Assembly (NCBI GenBank): GCA_958299035.1
Contig: CATQJL010000316.1
Coordinates: 13,238,347-13,302,346 of the forward strand
Direction of reading: 5' to 3'
Length of the DNA stretch: 64,000 nucleotides
DNA from: Cylicocyclus nassatus
Lineage: Eukaryota > Nematoda > Chromadorea > Rhabditida > Strongylidae
Shown: positions 24,501-34,910 of the stretch, in pieces
How the letters are laid out: every line of letters begins with the position of its first letter
Position numbering within the stretch: the first letter of the stretch is position 1
The notes under the pieces: generated by a model
The model's input: only the letters and a program-made list of their open reading frames with translations
The model's database searches: none
Told to the model about the DNA's origin: nothing
Program-made: the position numbers and the translations under genes

Positions 24501-25641
24501 TCCCTTGTAAGCATCCTTCCCTCGTAAGCCTCACACGTTTCCGTTTTGCTTTGGCTCAATAGCGCTGACAGCTGCACCATGTTGGAATATGAACAACATG
24601 AAGTAATGCATCTCATAATACCAAAATTCAGGATTCATACTACTCATTCCATTTATTTATACTGTTTCCGCATTTTGTAGTTTCCTAATGTTTTTGAACA
24701 ATTTGTGTTAGTTCCAGGCAAGTCACTAGATCAAAACTCACATGTCCAGCAATATTCGCTTTGCTTTTGGCAAACGTGAAGAAGAACCATGCCGACTCAT
24801 CGGAATTGAATAGGAGAGGAGGTGTAAAAAAGACAAAATACAAACTATACAGTATAGGAAGCAACAGCACCGCATATGTTCTATTACCGTCGAAGAGCTA
24901 AACTACGAGATTAAACTTGTGTGGTATTTGCGAAATACCTTTTGCTGTCATATGTTACAGAAAAATTGAAAGTAAGTTCTGATTTTAGTAGTACAGTAAC
25001 TGTTCATGTAAATAATATTGCAATGCTTATAAATAGAGTTTAGGCTATCTACACTGTGAATTTTGGAAAAAGGCGTGTTTCTAAAAACCTGCCATTAGCA
25101 TGAGTGCTCTGTTCCCTAGGTCCAGAAGACGATTTATGACCAACACAAAGCAAATCATGCATGCTCCACACCAAAGCCCTGAAATTGGGTAGTTGTAATG
25201 CAACCCAATGAATTTCGAATTTCATTTTACAATACGCATCGACTTTCAATTTATCACCCACCAAGAGCAATAGCACCAGCAACAAACATGAACGTTGGGT
25301 TTGTACAGTAATTTCCGCCAGTGAACCAAAAATATCCGGTCAGTAATGAGTTGAGCGATAAAGCTGCCATGTCGTAGACCCCTAGAAACCTTATTGCTTG
25401 CAGGATAAATGCACATAAATGCAGTCAAACCTAATACTATCATGATTTTGTAACACGATAAACGTCGATATTGTTTTTTCGCCATCACTGTCAAATCTAA
25501 TATGTAAACGATCTGAAATGAAAGCTATGGGAATGGCGAGACTTCCAAGTATGAAAAATTCTAACCTCCGCAATAATTCCGTATGCAATGAATATCGTGC
25601 CCAGAACGTAGTCTTTCCGCCCGTATATCCTATCTTCTGAT
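9565..25641 (-). CDS. Serpentine receptor class T (SRT) seven-helix GPCR
   Basis: Nine minus-strand exons were traced: 25641-25566, 25512-25431, 25381-25262, 25178-25089, 24897-24742, 21475-21344, 21294-21165, 9789-9654 and probably 9604-9565 (about 320 residues). SRT hallmarks appear in order: RRLSCYKIMIVLG, NSLLTGYFWFTGG, LWCGACMICFVLVINR, LFDGNRTYAVLL, LYFVFFTPPLLF, NYPHTANN, IAALIYVYMQF, and FPAIVYLVLNRSIQ. Membrane helices 1-7 are present. Known SRT genes are nematode-specific candidate chemoreceptors. The phase matches across the 11.4-kb intron (GGACAC G | GA TTT CCT). The exon 4/5 junction fits only with a GC donor at 25091 or a frameshift. The N-terminal exon with the start codon was not found. 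C-terminus: stop at 9565-9567 if the last exon is used, otherwise 9617. Confidence 0.85.
10384..10930. repeat. Nested foldback element
   Basis: Outer arms CACCGAAATCCGCGTCGCA (about 10388) and TGCGACGCGGATTTCGGT (about 10903) enclose inner arms ACGGTAGGCGG (about 10506) and CCGCCTACCGT (about 10618), and CCGCAAGCAAA-type repeats. No coding signal. It lies in the large SRT intron. Confidence 0.55.
11480..12816. mobile_element. Non-autonomous hAT-type foldback with 8-bp target duplication
   Basis: Terminal repeats CAGGGTCAAGC / GCTTGACCCTG are flanked by identical 8-bp CATGTAAC (11472-11479 and 12817-12824). CAGGG ends with 8-bp duplications are the hAT pattern. Internal arms (about 11590-11960 and 12060-12620) fold back around GGGGTGTGGCACCACCCC (12000-12017). 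No transposase. Confidence 0.75.
13496..13942 (-). mobile_element. Non-autonomous Helitron, second subfamily
   Basis: On the minus strand: A|TCTATATATATAAAAGTC start, GCTGAAACTTTGCACACAT, then near the end the hairpin CCCGGGCTGGACCGGG followed by AAAGTCAGCTAG|T. The TC start, the 3' hairpin about 10 bp before CTAG and insertion between A and T are the Helitron signature. No Rep/helicase coding. Confidence 0.7.
14150..14820. mobile_element. Mariner-type MITE
   Basis: Inverted ends GGGTGTCCCAAAAAGAT / ATCTTTTTGGGACACCC lie next to TA. The interior contains diverged inverted arms (GTTCAACTTCGATC-type block near 14247; GAACCTCGC block near 14730). No transposase remains. Confidence 0.65.
15363..15563. 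repeat. About 200-bp MITE
   Basis: Ends TACCCTATTTTCAGGTGTAT and ATACACCTTAAAATAAGGTA, inner arms AAGCCGCACCCT / AGGGTGCGGCTT. Another copy is at 59550-59745. Confidence 0.65.
15756..15946 (+). repeat. 5' LTR
   Basis: 191 bp. TATAAATG-like box near 15840, AATAAA near 15898, ends ATCCAACA. A TGG trinucleotide starting a presumptive primer-binding site follows 2 bp after the LTR end. Confidence 0.85.
15992..17470 (+). pseudogene. gag-protease part of the LTR element
   Basis: An ATG at 15992 opens 27 codons, then an in-frame TAA (16073-16075) interrupts. The same frame resumes at 16076 (GTG, then ATG 16079) and runs to 17470. Features: a gag-like helical region, two zinc knuckles of CX2CX4HX4C type (CMNCGARTHRTRRC and CNYCKKRGHLEKYC, about 16760-16860), and an aspartic protease motif LDCGAEVTLI (about 16980). 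The protease core has Cys where Thr or Ser is usual. A frameshift near 17425 ends this frame just before the RT. Roles in capsid formation, RNA binding and polyprotein processing are inferred from the family. Confidence 0.8.
17425..20060 (+). pseudogene. RT-RNase H-integrase part of the LTR element, broken
   Basis: Reading is interrupted by a frameshift near 17425, a second near 17730, a third in the A-run near 17980, and an in-frame TGA (19379-19381). Between breaks the domains are clear: RT with YMDD (17849-17860), RNase H with TDHKPL (about 18497), integrase zinc finger (H..H..CDNC, about 18975-19085) and catalytic core (HVDFAGP near 19160, VSDNGSQF near 19325, a downstream Glu in GQVERF near 19435). 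The last segment (19521-20060) carries the integrase C-terminal region and a Ser/Thr/Pro-rich tail, ending 9 bp before the 3' LTR. As assembled it cannot encode one polyprotein. Confidence 0.85.
20070..20260 (+). repeat. 3' LTR
   Basis: Base-for-base the same as the 5' LTR by eye, preceded by the polypurine tract and followed by the GTTAT duplication. Confidence 0.85.
20266..21164. other. SRT intron, nothing else seen
   Basis: Intronic DNA between the LTR insertion and the donor of the SRT exon ending at 21165. No repeat family or coding signal was recognised. Confidence 0.4.
21593..22400 (-). mobile_element. RTE-type LINE 3' fragment
   Basis: A minus-strand frame (22359-21934) contains AAWAAFGPLKEAT, LFDSTVLPALCYAAETWA and RALERSLLKMTRRKQ, the C-terminal reverse-transcriptase region of nematode RTE elements. 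It continues in other frames to about 21600. The 3' end is a short TACTTACTTAGATACTTAGA-type repeat, usual for RTE tails. It is 5'-truncated and frameshifted, and lies in an SRT intron. Confidence 0.8.
22838..24042. repeat. Nested foldback with a (GAT)n loop
   Basis: Outer arms: 22838-23040 and about 23935-24042 (GTGACCGTGGCC and its complement). An inner foldback at 23120-23885 has arms starting TATAGGGGCCTGCAGGATC and converging on GGTGAGGTGCAGGATTATGC / its complement. At the fold tip (about 23468-23515) lies a (GAT)n-rich tract. Open frames in both directions here mirror each other and are not genes. Confidence 0.65.
24043..24510. repeat. Foldback repeat, AACAAGGA family
   Basis: Arms begin AACAAGGAAAGGAAAGTTGG and TTACAAGGGAAGGAAGGTTGG (complement side). 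Shared blocks include GCTTGGAACGCTGATTCCAA and AACTTCATAAC-type sequence. The same family occurs at 27796-28243, 30559-31006 and 54513-54984. The recurrent short frame IFTHKNLHN...FQALQGSIHL is a by-product of the arm. Confidence 0.65.
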
Positions 25642-26629
25642 CTGAAACAAAAGATTTCCAAGATAAACATCTCAAAAATACCTGTGCTCCTTTAATCGTT
25701 CGAAAGAACTCGACAAACAAGGAGCTCTAAGTCTTAATCGCCAATCATTTCGTAAGTTACAAGTCTATGCACTAGGTTACTTTTTCTTCCCAGATTGAAA
25801 AAAACTGTAGACAAAAGGAGAAAATAGACTACCAACAAATCATGTGTGAGCTTTTGCAGTTCGTCCTGATGCGCTATGGCCTAATTCCGAAAAACGATTT
25901 TGAGTGTTTAAAAAAAGTAGACAACTAGTAGGCTTTTCGAAACATTTCAAGCCCCTCCTCTGTCAAAAAATCAAATTTTTTGGTGTCGCTTATAGGAAAG
26001 TATGACCGGAGAGATAAACTAAAAGATTTTTGATAACTCCATAACCTACAAATCTAAAAATTGGTTTCGAGTAAAAAACTTGTTTTATCTCACTTTATCC
26101 ATATTTTAGCTTTAAAGTAGACATCTAAATGACTCCGACGAGGACTAATATCACTCCGGCGGCAGACTCAAGATCTTATTATTCTCTTAACTCATTTTGT
26201 TGGTATTAATCAATTTCATATTGAAAAAATTGAAAGCGGTAATCACCTGCAGTCGTAATCAGGTACCTTCTCTGCGTTTCCACCATATTTCATTAGCCAC
26301 TCCATGGATCCTGAAAAATCGTTATTTTTAGTTATCTCTAACCATCATTTGTTGAAAGATGCAAGAAGTCGGAGTACGTTGTTTAGTTTTTGGATGTGAA
26401 CCAAATTCTGTACAGCATTTATACTTGGTTTCGGTTCTATAATCTGCTTTTATGAAAAGTATGTCTACACAGTTTGAATCATCATTGAATCAATTACAGG
26501 TGTATCTAAGACTGGTCTGTTAGCTTGGTGGATACCTAACGTGAACCAGGCTGGCCTTGGACGCCCTCGAAATTCAACTTGTTCTTAGGGCGGTAGCATT
26601 CCCCAATGCTAAGCATCTGTACTAATACA
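25642..26629. other. Upstream flank of the SRT gene
   Basis: Should contain the missing first exon and promoter of the SRT gene, but no convincing start exon was found. The sequence is AT-rich with no recognised repeat. Confidence 0.35.
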
Positions 26630-27149
26630 TCTTATATATAAAGCTGAATGTCTGTTTGTCTGTCTGTCTGTATGTCTGTCTGTATGTCTGTCTGTCTGTA
26701 TGTATGTACGTATGTTCCGAATACAAATTTTTATCTCTGAACCGATCGGGACCAAACTTGGCACACATATACTTCAGGGCAGGGAGCGTGTCATAGGCTA
26801 CTTTTCGTTATCGATCGATATCGATTTTATTGATTTTTTGCAAAATTCGAGCTAGAGGGCTGGGATTTGGCAGAGGGGGGTAATCGAGCATGCTGATCAC
26901 CCCGAAGGGGTGATCAGCATGCTCGATTACCCCCCTGTGCAAAATCCTAGCCCCCTAGCTCAAATTTTGCAAAAAATCGGTAAAATCGACATCGATCGAT
27001 AACGAAAAGTGGGCTGTGACACGCTCCCTGCCCCGAAGTGTATGTGTGCAAAGTTCGGTCCCAATCGGTTCAGAGATAAAAATTTCTATTCGGAACATAC
27101 GTACACGGGTCTAGCTGGCAGGCCCGGCGGAGCCGGGCAAGCCAGCTAG
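26630..27149 (+). mobile_element. Helitron-type element A
   Basis: A|TCTTATATATAAAGCTGAATG start, CTGT-rich tract, ACCGATCGGGACCAAACTTGG arm, core palindrome at 26889-26922 (CATGCTGATCACCCC / GGGGTGATCAGCATG), inverted arm, then hairpin GCCCGGCGGAGCCGGGC and AAGCCAGCTAG|T. TC...CTAG inserted between A and T with a 3' hairpin is the Helitron signature. Non-autonomous, 520 bp, largely self-complementary. Confidence 0.75.
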
Positions 27150-29432
27150 TATAGCATAAAATAGTCTTATTAATTCAAGCTGATCTCATTTGCGGTCTTA
27201 ATAACTGCATCTGTGTACTTAGGCTTGGAATGTGGAAGTGTGACAGGGACATTTTTTTCATTACTGATTATAAGTGTTGTATATGGCGCACCACGAGTGC
27301 ATATATAAACATAAACATAAACAGTTTTTTGCAAAATTTCACTATTTGATTTCACGATTTTAGGGCATTTCATAGAAGAAATCAAAAAAAGCTGAATTAA
27401 AACTCTGTTTCCCCCTTGTTGGTATCACTGAAATCTACCCCTTGAAAATTAGTTGTGCACATTTGAATGGTTGCTTGATTATGGCAGTAATTTCTGTGGA
27501 AGAAATCATATATTCCCCGAGGGAAGCATAGTTTTAGAAAGGAAAAACTGTTTCGTATTCCAGCCTATACAACATTTCTAGTCCTTGAGATTTTTTCCTC
27601 AAAGGTTATTATCAGAACGGAAAGATGTTTCTGAAACCCTGGCATCAGAATAGGAAAAAATCGTTTTTGAGAAATGTCGTGAATCAGAAATTGCACATGT
27701 ACTTCTCTCTTTCGAACAAAAGTCTATAAGGTCATGGCGTAGTACCGTCAATACAACAGGGGTGATACAGTGAATTGGCGAGGAATCATTGTAACTTATA
27801 AGGGAAGGAAGGTTGGTCAAAGTGGCCTTTCGAAATGAGGTGTACATTGCCTTGTAGAGCTTGGAACGCTGATTCCAAATCACCTTTGCTATCTGCTGCG
27901 GGCTTCTGGGCGTGGAGTTATGAAGGTTTATGTGAGTAAAAATCTGGATGCAAAAATAGGGTAAAATCAGTCGTAACCTTTTTTAATGTTCAAATAAGGC
28001 AGCAGCGATTTGGTACATTTAAATCAAGAATCGACTACCAATTTAGGCTTATAAAAGGTGCCACAACCGATTTTAGCCTACTCTTGCATTCAGATTTTTA
28101 CTCACAAAAACCTTCATAACTCCATGCCCAGAAGCCCGCAGCAGATAGCAAAGGTAGATTTGGGATCAGTGTTCCAAGCTCTACAAGGCAGTATACATCT
28201 CATTTCAAAAGGCCACTTCGACCAACCTTCCTCTCCTTGTTAGAGGTCTTGTATCACTTGAAATGCTGAATCATCGAAGTTTAATGGTTATTGGAGAGAA
28301 TTCAGAAAATTGTTTACAAGAACATCGCCTTTTCAGTTTATGACAGATGCTTAGAGGAGAACAGAGCACGAACAAGCCAGGCATCGCAGCATTCATGAAG
28401 TATTTATTCTCTTCTACAATAAACTAATTGGAATAACATTTATAATCGTTCATTCATGCCTTTCGTAGTCTTTATTGTTCCAAAGACAATGTCTGGGATG
28501 ACGAAATGATTGTCAAGCAATGCCAAAGCCATAGTGTTTTCTTTACGCACCAAACGCGCATGATTGCTTTAAAGTTAGATAGAGGTCTACAAAAGGAAGT
28601 TTTTTTTAAAGAAACTCTTATTAACATGTGAAAAACCAGACATCAAAAATATGACAAAGAACAGTCGACATCAAAGCGCTCTTTCTTATGTGTTCTTTGA
28701 GAGCTAGACATGATTTACGGTTTGCCCTCCGTCAACGGGTTTTCTTGTAATGGGCTTTCATCTCTGGCTACTACAAAGGTGATTTGTAGTAGCCATTTGA
28801 AATGCGGCACCAATATCTTCCTTCATTAACAAGTTCGGACCGGTGCTGCACATGGTGCAGCTGTGGATTTATAGTGTTTTCTTTTGTATCCAACAGTACT
28901 TTTGTCACGCTCCAGAAATAACAAGTTGAATGCCTAGCCCCAAATTTTGAGTCAACTTTATTGGGCTGTGCCGCCGCTATCCGCTGAGGGGATGACAAAT
29001 CGAATAACGGTTGCAACTAGTGCGGCAACGGAACGACGTGTGCGAAGCATCAGTTTTTATTTGCTCCTGTTAACAAAAGAAAAACTGCTTATAATACCGA
29101 CAGGTGTACCATGTACGACTTAGGTGGAGGTTTCCACCTATGTCGTTTTCAATCCTGAAATCTGTTTCCATCTTTTACGAAAACACAGCAATCCTTCTTG
29201 GGTAAAAAGCCAAAAACTTTAAATTCTTTTGGAACTTTGACACTGAAGCTTATTTGACATGCTGATCACAAATATAGAACTCATTAAATATAATAAGGTA
29301 CCTTCGTTGACTAATGAGCAAAAGTGCATGTTTCACCGGGCGCGAAATTGCGCTCCGAAACGTGTTAATGGTCGGGATCCTCATTAGCTGCGCTCCCACG
29401 TAATGGAGTGGATCTTGGTCGTATTTCGCGAA
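27150..29432. repeat. Duplicated spacer, copy 1
   Basis: 2283 bp, nearly identical to 29913-32195 (offset 2763 bp); one difference noticed is C27719 region GAACAAAAG versus GAAAAAAAG. It contains an AACAAGGA-family foldback (27796-28243). Minus-strand frames at 27385-27170 and 29016-28771 recur in copy 2 and are not recognised as genes. Confidence 0.85.
27796..28243. repeat. Foldback repeat, AACAAGGA family
   Basis: Arms AAGGGAAGGAAGGTTGGTC and its complement at 28219-28238. Same internal blocks as 24043-24510. Confidence 0.65.
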
Positions 29433-29912
29433 TCTTATATATAAAGCTGAATGTCTGTTTGTCTGTCTGTACGTATGTTCCGAATAGAAAATTCCATTTC
29501 TGGACCGATCGGGACCAAACTTGGCACACATACACTTTGGGCCCCGGCGGGTGTCATAGGCTACTTTTCGTTATCGATCGATATCGATTTTATTGATTTT
29601 TTGCAAAATTCGAGCTAGAGGGCTGGGATTTGGCAGAGGGGGGTAATCGAGCATGCTGATCACCCCGAAGGGGTGATCAGCATGCTCGATTACCCCCCTG
29701 TGCAAAATCCTAGCCCCCTAGCTCAAATTTTGCAAAAAATCGGTAAAATCGACATCGATCGATAACGAAAAGTGGGCTGTGACACGCTCCCTGCCCCGAA
29801 GTGTATGTGTGCAAAGTTCGGTCCCAATCGGTTCAGAGATAAAAATTTCTATTCGGAACATACGTACACGGGTCTAGCTGGCAGGCCCGGCGGAGCCGGG
29901 CAAGCCAGCTAG
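29433..29912 (+). mobile_element. Helitron-type element, chimera of A and B
   Basis: 480 bp. The first about 120 bp matches element B (32196), including GAATAGAAAATTCCATTTC and TTTGGGCCCCGGCGGG. From GTGTCATAGGCTACTTTTCG (29551) on it matches element A, including the A-type core palindrome and the GCCCGGCGGAGCCGGGC hairpin. Confidence 0.8.
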
Positions 29913-32195
29913 TATAGCATAAAATAGTCTTATTAATTCAAGCTGATCTCATTTGCGGTCTTAATAACTGCATCTGTGTACTTAGGCTTGGAATGTGGAA
30001 GTGTGACAGGGACATTTTTTTCATTACTGATTATAAGTGTTGTATATGGCGCACCACGAGTGCATATATAAACATAAACATAAACAGTTTTTTGCAAAAT
30101 TTCACTATTTGATTTCACGATTTTAGGGCATTTCATAGAAGAAATCAAAAAAAGCTGAATTAAAACTCTGTTTCCCCCTTGTTGGTATCACTGAAATCTA
30201 CCCCTTGAAAATTAGTTGTGCACATTTGAATGGTTGCTTGATTATGGCAGTAATTTCTGTGGAAGAAATCATATATTCCCCGAGGGAAGCATAGTTTTAG
30301 AAAGGAAAAACTGTTTCGTATTCCAGCCTATACAACATTTCTAGTCCTTGAGATTTTTTCCTCAAAGGTTATTATCAGAACGGAAAGATGTTTCTGAAAC
30401 CCTGGCATCAGAATAGGAAAAAATCGTTTTTGAGAAATGTCGTGAATCAGAAATTGCACATGTACTTCTCTCTTTCGAAAAAAAGTCTATAAGGTCATGG
30501 CGTAGTACCGTCAATACAACAGGGGTGATACAGTGAATTGGCGAGGAATCATTGTAACTTATAAGGGAAGGAAGGTTGGTCAAAGTGGCCTTTCGAAATG
30601 AGGTGTACATTGCCTTGTAGAGCTTGGAACGCTGATTCCAAATCACCTTTGCTATCTGCTGCGGGCTTCTGGGCGTGGAGTTATGAAGGTTTATGTGAGT
30701 AAAAATCTGGATGCAAAAATAGGGTAAAATCAGTCGTAACCTTTTTTAATGTTCAAATAAGGCAGCAGCGATTTGGTACATTTAAATCAAGAATCGACTA
30801 CCAATTTAGGCTTATAAAAGGTGCCACAACCGATTTTAGCCTACTCTTGCATTCAGATTTTTACTCACAAAAACCTTCATAACTCCATGCCCAGAAGCCC
30901 GCAGCAGATAGCAAAGGTAGATTTGGGATCAGTGTTCCAAGCTCTACAAGGCAGTATACATCTCATTTCAAAAGGCCACTTCGACCAACCTTCCTCTCCT
31001 TGTTAGAGGTCTTGTATCACTTGAAATGCTGAATCATCGAAGTTTAATGGTTATTGGAGAGAATTCAGAAAATTGTTTACAAGAACATCGCCTTTTCAGT
31101 TTATGACAGATGCTTAGAGGAGAACAGAGCACGAACAAGCCAGGCATCGCAGCATTCATGAAGTATTTATTCTCTTCTACAATAAACTAATTGGAATAAC
31201 ATTTATAATCGTTCATTCATGCCTTTCGTAGTCTTTATTGTTCCAAAGACAATGTCTGGGATGACGAAATGATTGTCAAGCAATGCCAAAGCCATAGTGT
31301 TTTCTTTACGCACCAAACGCGCATGATTGCTTTAAAGTTAGATAGAGGTCTACAAAAGGAAGTTTTTTTTAAAGAAACTCTTATTAACATGTGAAAAACC
31401 AGACATCAAAAATATGACAAAGAACAGTCGACATCAAAGCGCTCTTTCTTATGTGTTCTTTGAGAGCTAGACATGATTTACGGTTTGCCCTCCGTCAACG
31501 GGTTTTCTTGTAATGGGCTTTCATCTCTGGCTACTACAAAGGTGATTTGTAGTAGCCATTTGAAATGCGGCACCAATATCTTCCTTCATTAACAAGTTCG
31601 GACCGGTGCTGCACATGGTGCAGCTGTGGATTTATAGTGTTTTCTTTTGTATCCAACAGTACTTTTGTCACGCTCCAGAAATAACAAGTTGAATGCCTAG
31701 CCCCAAATTTTGAGTCAACTTTATTGGGCTGTGCCGCCGCTATCCGCTGAGGGGATGACAAATCGAATAACGGTTGCAACTAGTGCGGCAACGGAACGAC
31801 GTGTGCGAAGCATCAGTTTTTATTTGCTCCTGTTAACAAAAGAAAAACTGCTTATAATACCGACAGGTGTACCATGTACGACTTAGGTGGAGGTTTCCAC
31901 CTATGTCGTTTTCAATCCTGAAATCTGTTTCCATCTTTTACGAAAACACAGCAATCCTTCTTGGGTAAAAAGCCAAAAACTTTAAATTCTTTTGGAACTT
32001 TGACACTGAAGCTTATTTGACATGCTGATCACAAATATAGAACTCATTAAATATAATAAGGTACCTTCGTTGACTAATGAGCAAAAGTGCATGTTTCACC
32101 GGGCGCGAAATTGCGCTCCGAAACGTGTTAATGGTCGGGATCCTCATTAGCTGCGCTCCCACGTAATGGAGTGGATCTTGGTCGTATTTCGCGAA
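29913..32195. repeat. Duplicated spacer, copy 2
   Basis: 2283 bp, second copy of 27150-29432, in direct orientation. Contains the matching foldback at 30559-31006. Confidence 0.85.
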
Positions 32196-32658
32196 TCTTA
32201 TATATAAAGCTGAATGTCTGTTTGTCTGTCTGTACGTATGTTCCGAATAGAAAATTCCATTTCTGGACCGATCGGGACCAAACTTGGCACACATACACTT
32301 TGGGCCCCGGCGGGTGTCATAGGCTACTTTTCGTTTTCTTTTCGGGTGTCATAGGCTACTTTTCGTCATCGATCGATATCGATTTTATCGATTTTTTGCA
32401 AAATTTGAGCTACGGGGCTGGGAGTTGGCACAGGGGGGTAATCGAGCATGCTGATCACCCCCACGGGGGTGTGCCAACTCCCAGCCCCGTAGCTCAAATT
32501 TTGCAAAAAATCGATAAAATCGACATCGATCGATAGCGAAAAGTGGACTGTGACACCCGCCGGGGCCCGAAGTGTATGTGTGTCAAGTTTGGTCCGGATC
32601 GGTTGAGAAATGGAATTTTCTATTTGGAACATACGGCGGAGCCGGGTAAGCCAGCTAG
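32196..32658 (+). mobile_element. Helitron-type element B
   Basis: A|TCTTATATATAAAGCTG start and GGCGGAGCCGGGTAAGCCAGCTAG|T end. A short internal duplication repeats GGGTGTCATAGGCTACTTTT at about 32312 and 32345. The core is CTGATCACCCCCACGGGGGTG. Confidence 0.75.
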
Positions 32659-33048
32659 TGTGTAATAATCTTGCTGATGCTTAGTAGCAAATATAAAATT
32701 CAAAGTAGACTTTTCTTGAATAGTGAAGTTTGAGTAATTGGCCTCAAAAAGTGTAAGCTTAACCTTCCACCAAAGAAGTATAGACTGTATTTTAATTTGA
32801 TTCCTGCTACATTAATGAAAGCACATATCCTTTGTAATAGGATTACTGAATACTATCTTACTAGGTCTCTTCCTGACTATCAACGAAGCAAGCTTGTTTA
32901 GTTAGAAGTGGAGAATCCAAATTTTTATAATGGTGGCTAATGGTTGGCGTCAAAAAGGAGCTCTAACAATTGACGTCGTGCATCACCTCTTGTTTAAGGC
33001 AGTAATCATAAGCTATAGTCATTTTGTTCAAGACTGTCTATCTAACAG

Positions 33049-33726
33049 TGGCTGTCGCACAAGTCCTCGAAGACGACAGAAATCTTCTACCATGGAACTG
33101 ATGAAAAAGGATGCTTGTTAACCGACTTGCAGAACTTCAAGCCTTAAGAAAAAACGAAGAAGACGTCAAAAAGCATCTGGGACTCCGCAGCGATGATGTG
33201 TGATGCAGAAAAGGCATACCTTGACGAACATCTGAAGGACTATTCGACTTTAGAACTTCCGCAACCTTCCGAGACTATTCATGGTGTCAGACATGTAAGA
33301 CGTCCTTTCCAGGGATAAGCATATCAAAATATCTACAATACAACAAACTTGCAATTGTCAGAATTCTCTTCCAGTTCAGTCCAGGCACACTCTACCAGTA
33401 AACGCTACGTTTCAGATGAGGCCATCCAACCCACGGATGAGTTGGCCGGCATAACTTCTATCGGCCAGACACCACTCGTTTTTGTGGATCCTGGGGTAAT
33501 GCGAACGCACAATACTATTTGAACACATTCTTGTGAAGAAAGTTCTTCCTTGAAGCCAGATCCACTTCACCGGGCGAGCCTGACCATACTTACATGCTTT
33601 TCAGACTGCTCGCAACTAGTTAGGCAACCGCCCCAGTTCGTGGCTTGCCTACACACTAGAACACAATATGCTGACATCTGGAACAAATACAAAATTAAAT
33701 CCACCTTGAGCATACTCATAAGATAG
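33049..33726 (+). pseudogene. Unrecognised degraded gene candidate (three exons)
   Basis: Candidate exons: 33049-33294 (82 codons open except one TAA at 33145-33147; SKSIWDSAAMMCDAEKAYL, HLKDYSTLELPQ), 33385-33495 (37 codons, SDEAIQPTDELAGITSIGQ) and 33605-33726 (ends ...KSTLSILIR). Flanking acceptors (TCTAACAG, TTCAGTCCAG, CTTTTCAG) and donors (CAT|GTAAGA, GGG|GTAATG) are present. The exon 1/2 phase agrees; exon 2/3 does not. No homologue was recognised. The single stop and the phase error suggest a decaying copy, but a wrong model is equally possible. Confidence 0.3.
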
Positions 33727-34554
33727 GATACCGTCCTGTCTGGTAAAGTGAAATTACAAGTATATCATTAAAATGAGCATGAACGTTCAAATGTTCGAAT
33801 TTGTCAAGCCTTTAGTGACATAAAAAGCGAAAAGCTGTACAAAAACACATATGCAGATTTCCACTATTTGTATTCTTTCTTTGTAGTCAATATATACATG
33901 ATACAAGATTGATTTCCCATTTTCCGGTGTTTTTACACAGTTTTCGCTCGTTTTATGCCTCTTAGGGCTTGACCAATATGAACATCCAAACGCTCATACT
34001 TTCTTTTGAAAAGTTGTTTCGCAAAAAAGCAAGGCAGATTTGTAATCAGCGTTTGAAGGCGGCTCTAGTGATATACATCTCTTTTCGATCTCTTGCAGAT
34101 CATGTTGGTATCCTTTCTTGGTAAAACCCGTTCAACGGATACAACTTTTTTAACTGTCGTCGCGTAAGCAGAAGAAGTCTCCTTCCAAATGCGATGCTGA
34201 TCATTTAGTAATCCCTAGGCCAGTCTATTTTATAAAGCAGCTATTCTGAAGCAAGCTTACTTTTTCTGGTTGCATGAGGAGCATCATAAGCTTTGATCAT
34301 CCATTTATTCTGAGTATGTATTCAAAAATTGCGGACTTGTATCTGACGACTGACGATATCAAAATGTAAGTTAGCAAAAATTATGGTCCGTTTAATATGG
34401 ACCATATGCAGGTATGGAGAAAGATTTCAGAGGCATCTTGTTCAAAGCATGGCCCTTCGCTATAAGTTCTTAAGTTCTGACAAATGTGGACTCCTGAGTG
34501 GATAAGAACACTCCGGAAAGCTGATACAAATGTGTCCGCTCTGCCTATAGAGGC
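33727..34554. other. No gene seen
   Basis: About 34040-34110 resembles an arm fragment of the AACAAGGA foldback family (GGCAGATTTGTAATCAGCG). Otherwise nothing recognised. Confidence 0.35.
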
Positions 34555-34669
34555 TAAGGCTGCGTTCATACTGACTCCGAAGTCCGGGAGCAGTTCCAGC
34601 ACAGCGTTCACTTCGAGCACTTTGCTGGAATTGTTCCTGAACTTCCAGATCAGTATGAACACAGCCTAA
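34555..34669. repeat. 115-bp palindromic MITE
   Basis: TAAGGCTGCGTTCATACTGA ... TCAGTATGAACACAGCCTAA, with inner CCGAAGTCCGGGA. A second copy lies at 40139-40253. Confidence 0.7.
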
Positions 34670-34910
34670 TACAATCAGATCTGTCAACTCTTGTCCACAT
34701 AATAAACGGCTAATTTTAAACATTCCTAAATACATAGAGGCCCACTGAAGGACTCATACCTCCCAGACTACCGACATTGATGAGCGGAAGCACAAGCAGA
34801 GTGCAAGTGGAGCGGTTTTCTCCCCACGGTTTCACCTTACCTTTTGCAGAGAGACTCATGCAGTTATACATTCGATTCAGACCTCGCACTTGCACAATAC
34901 TCAATGCTTA

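Noticed and set aside
28058..28243. Recurrent peptide IFTHKNLHN...FQALQGSIHL at several loci
   Set aside because: It is encoded by the arm of a foldback repeat present at 24043, 27796 and 30559; no start context, splice sites or homology.
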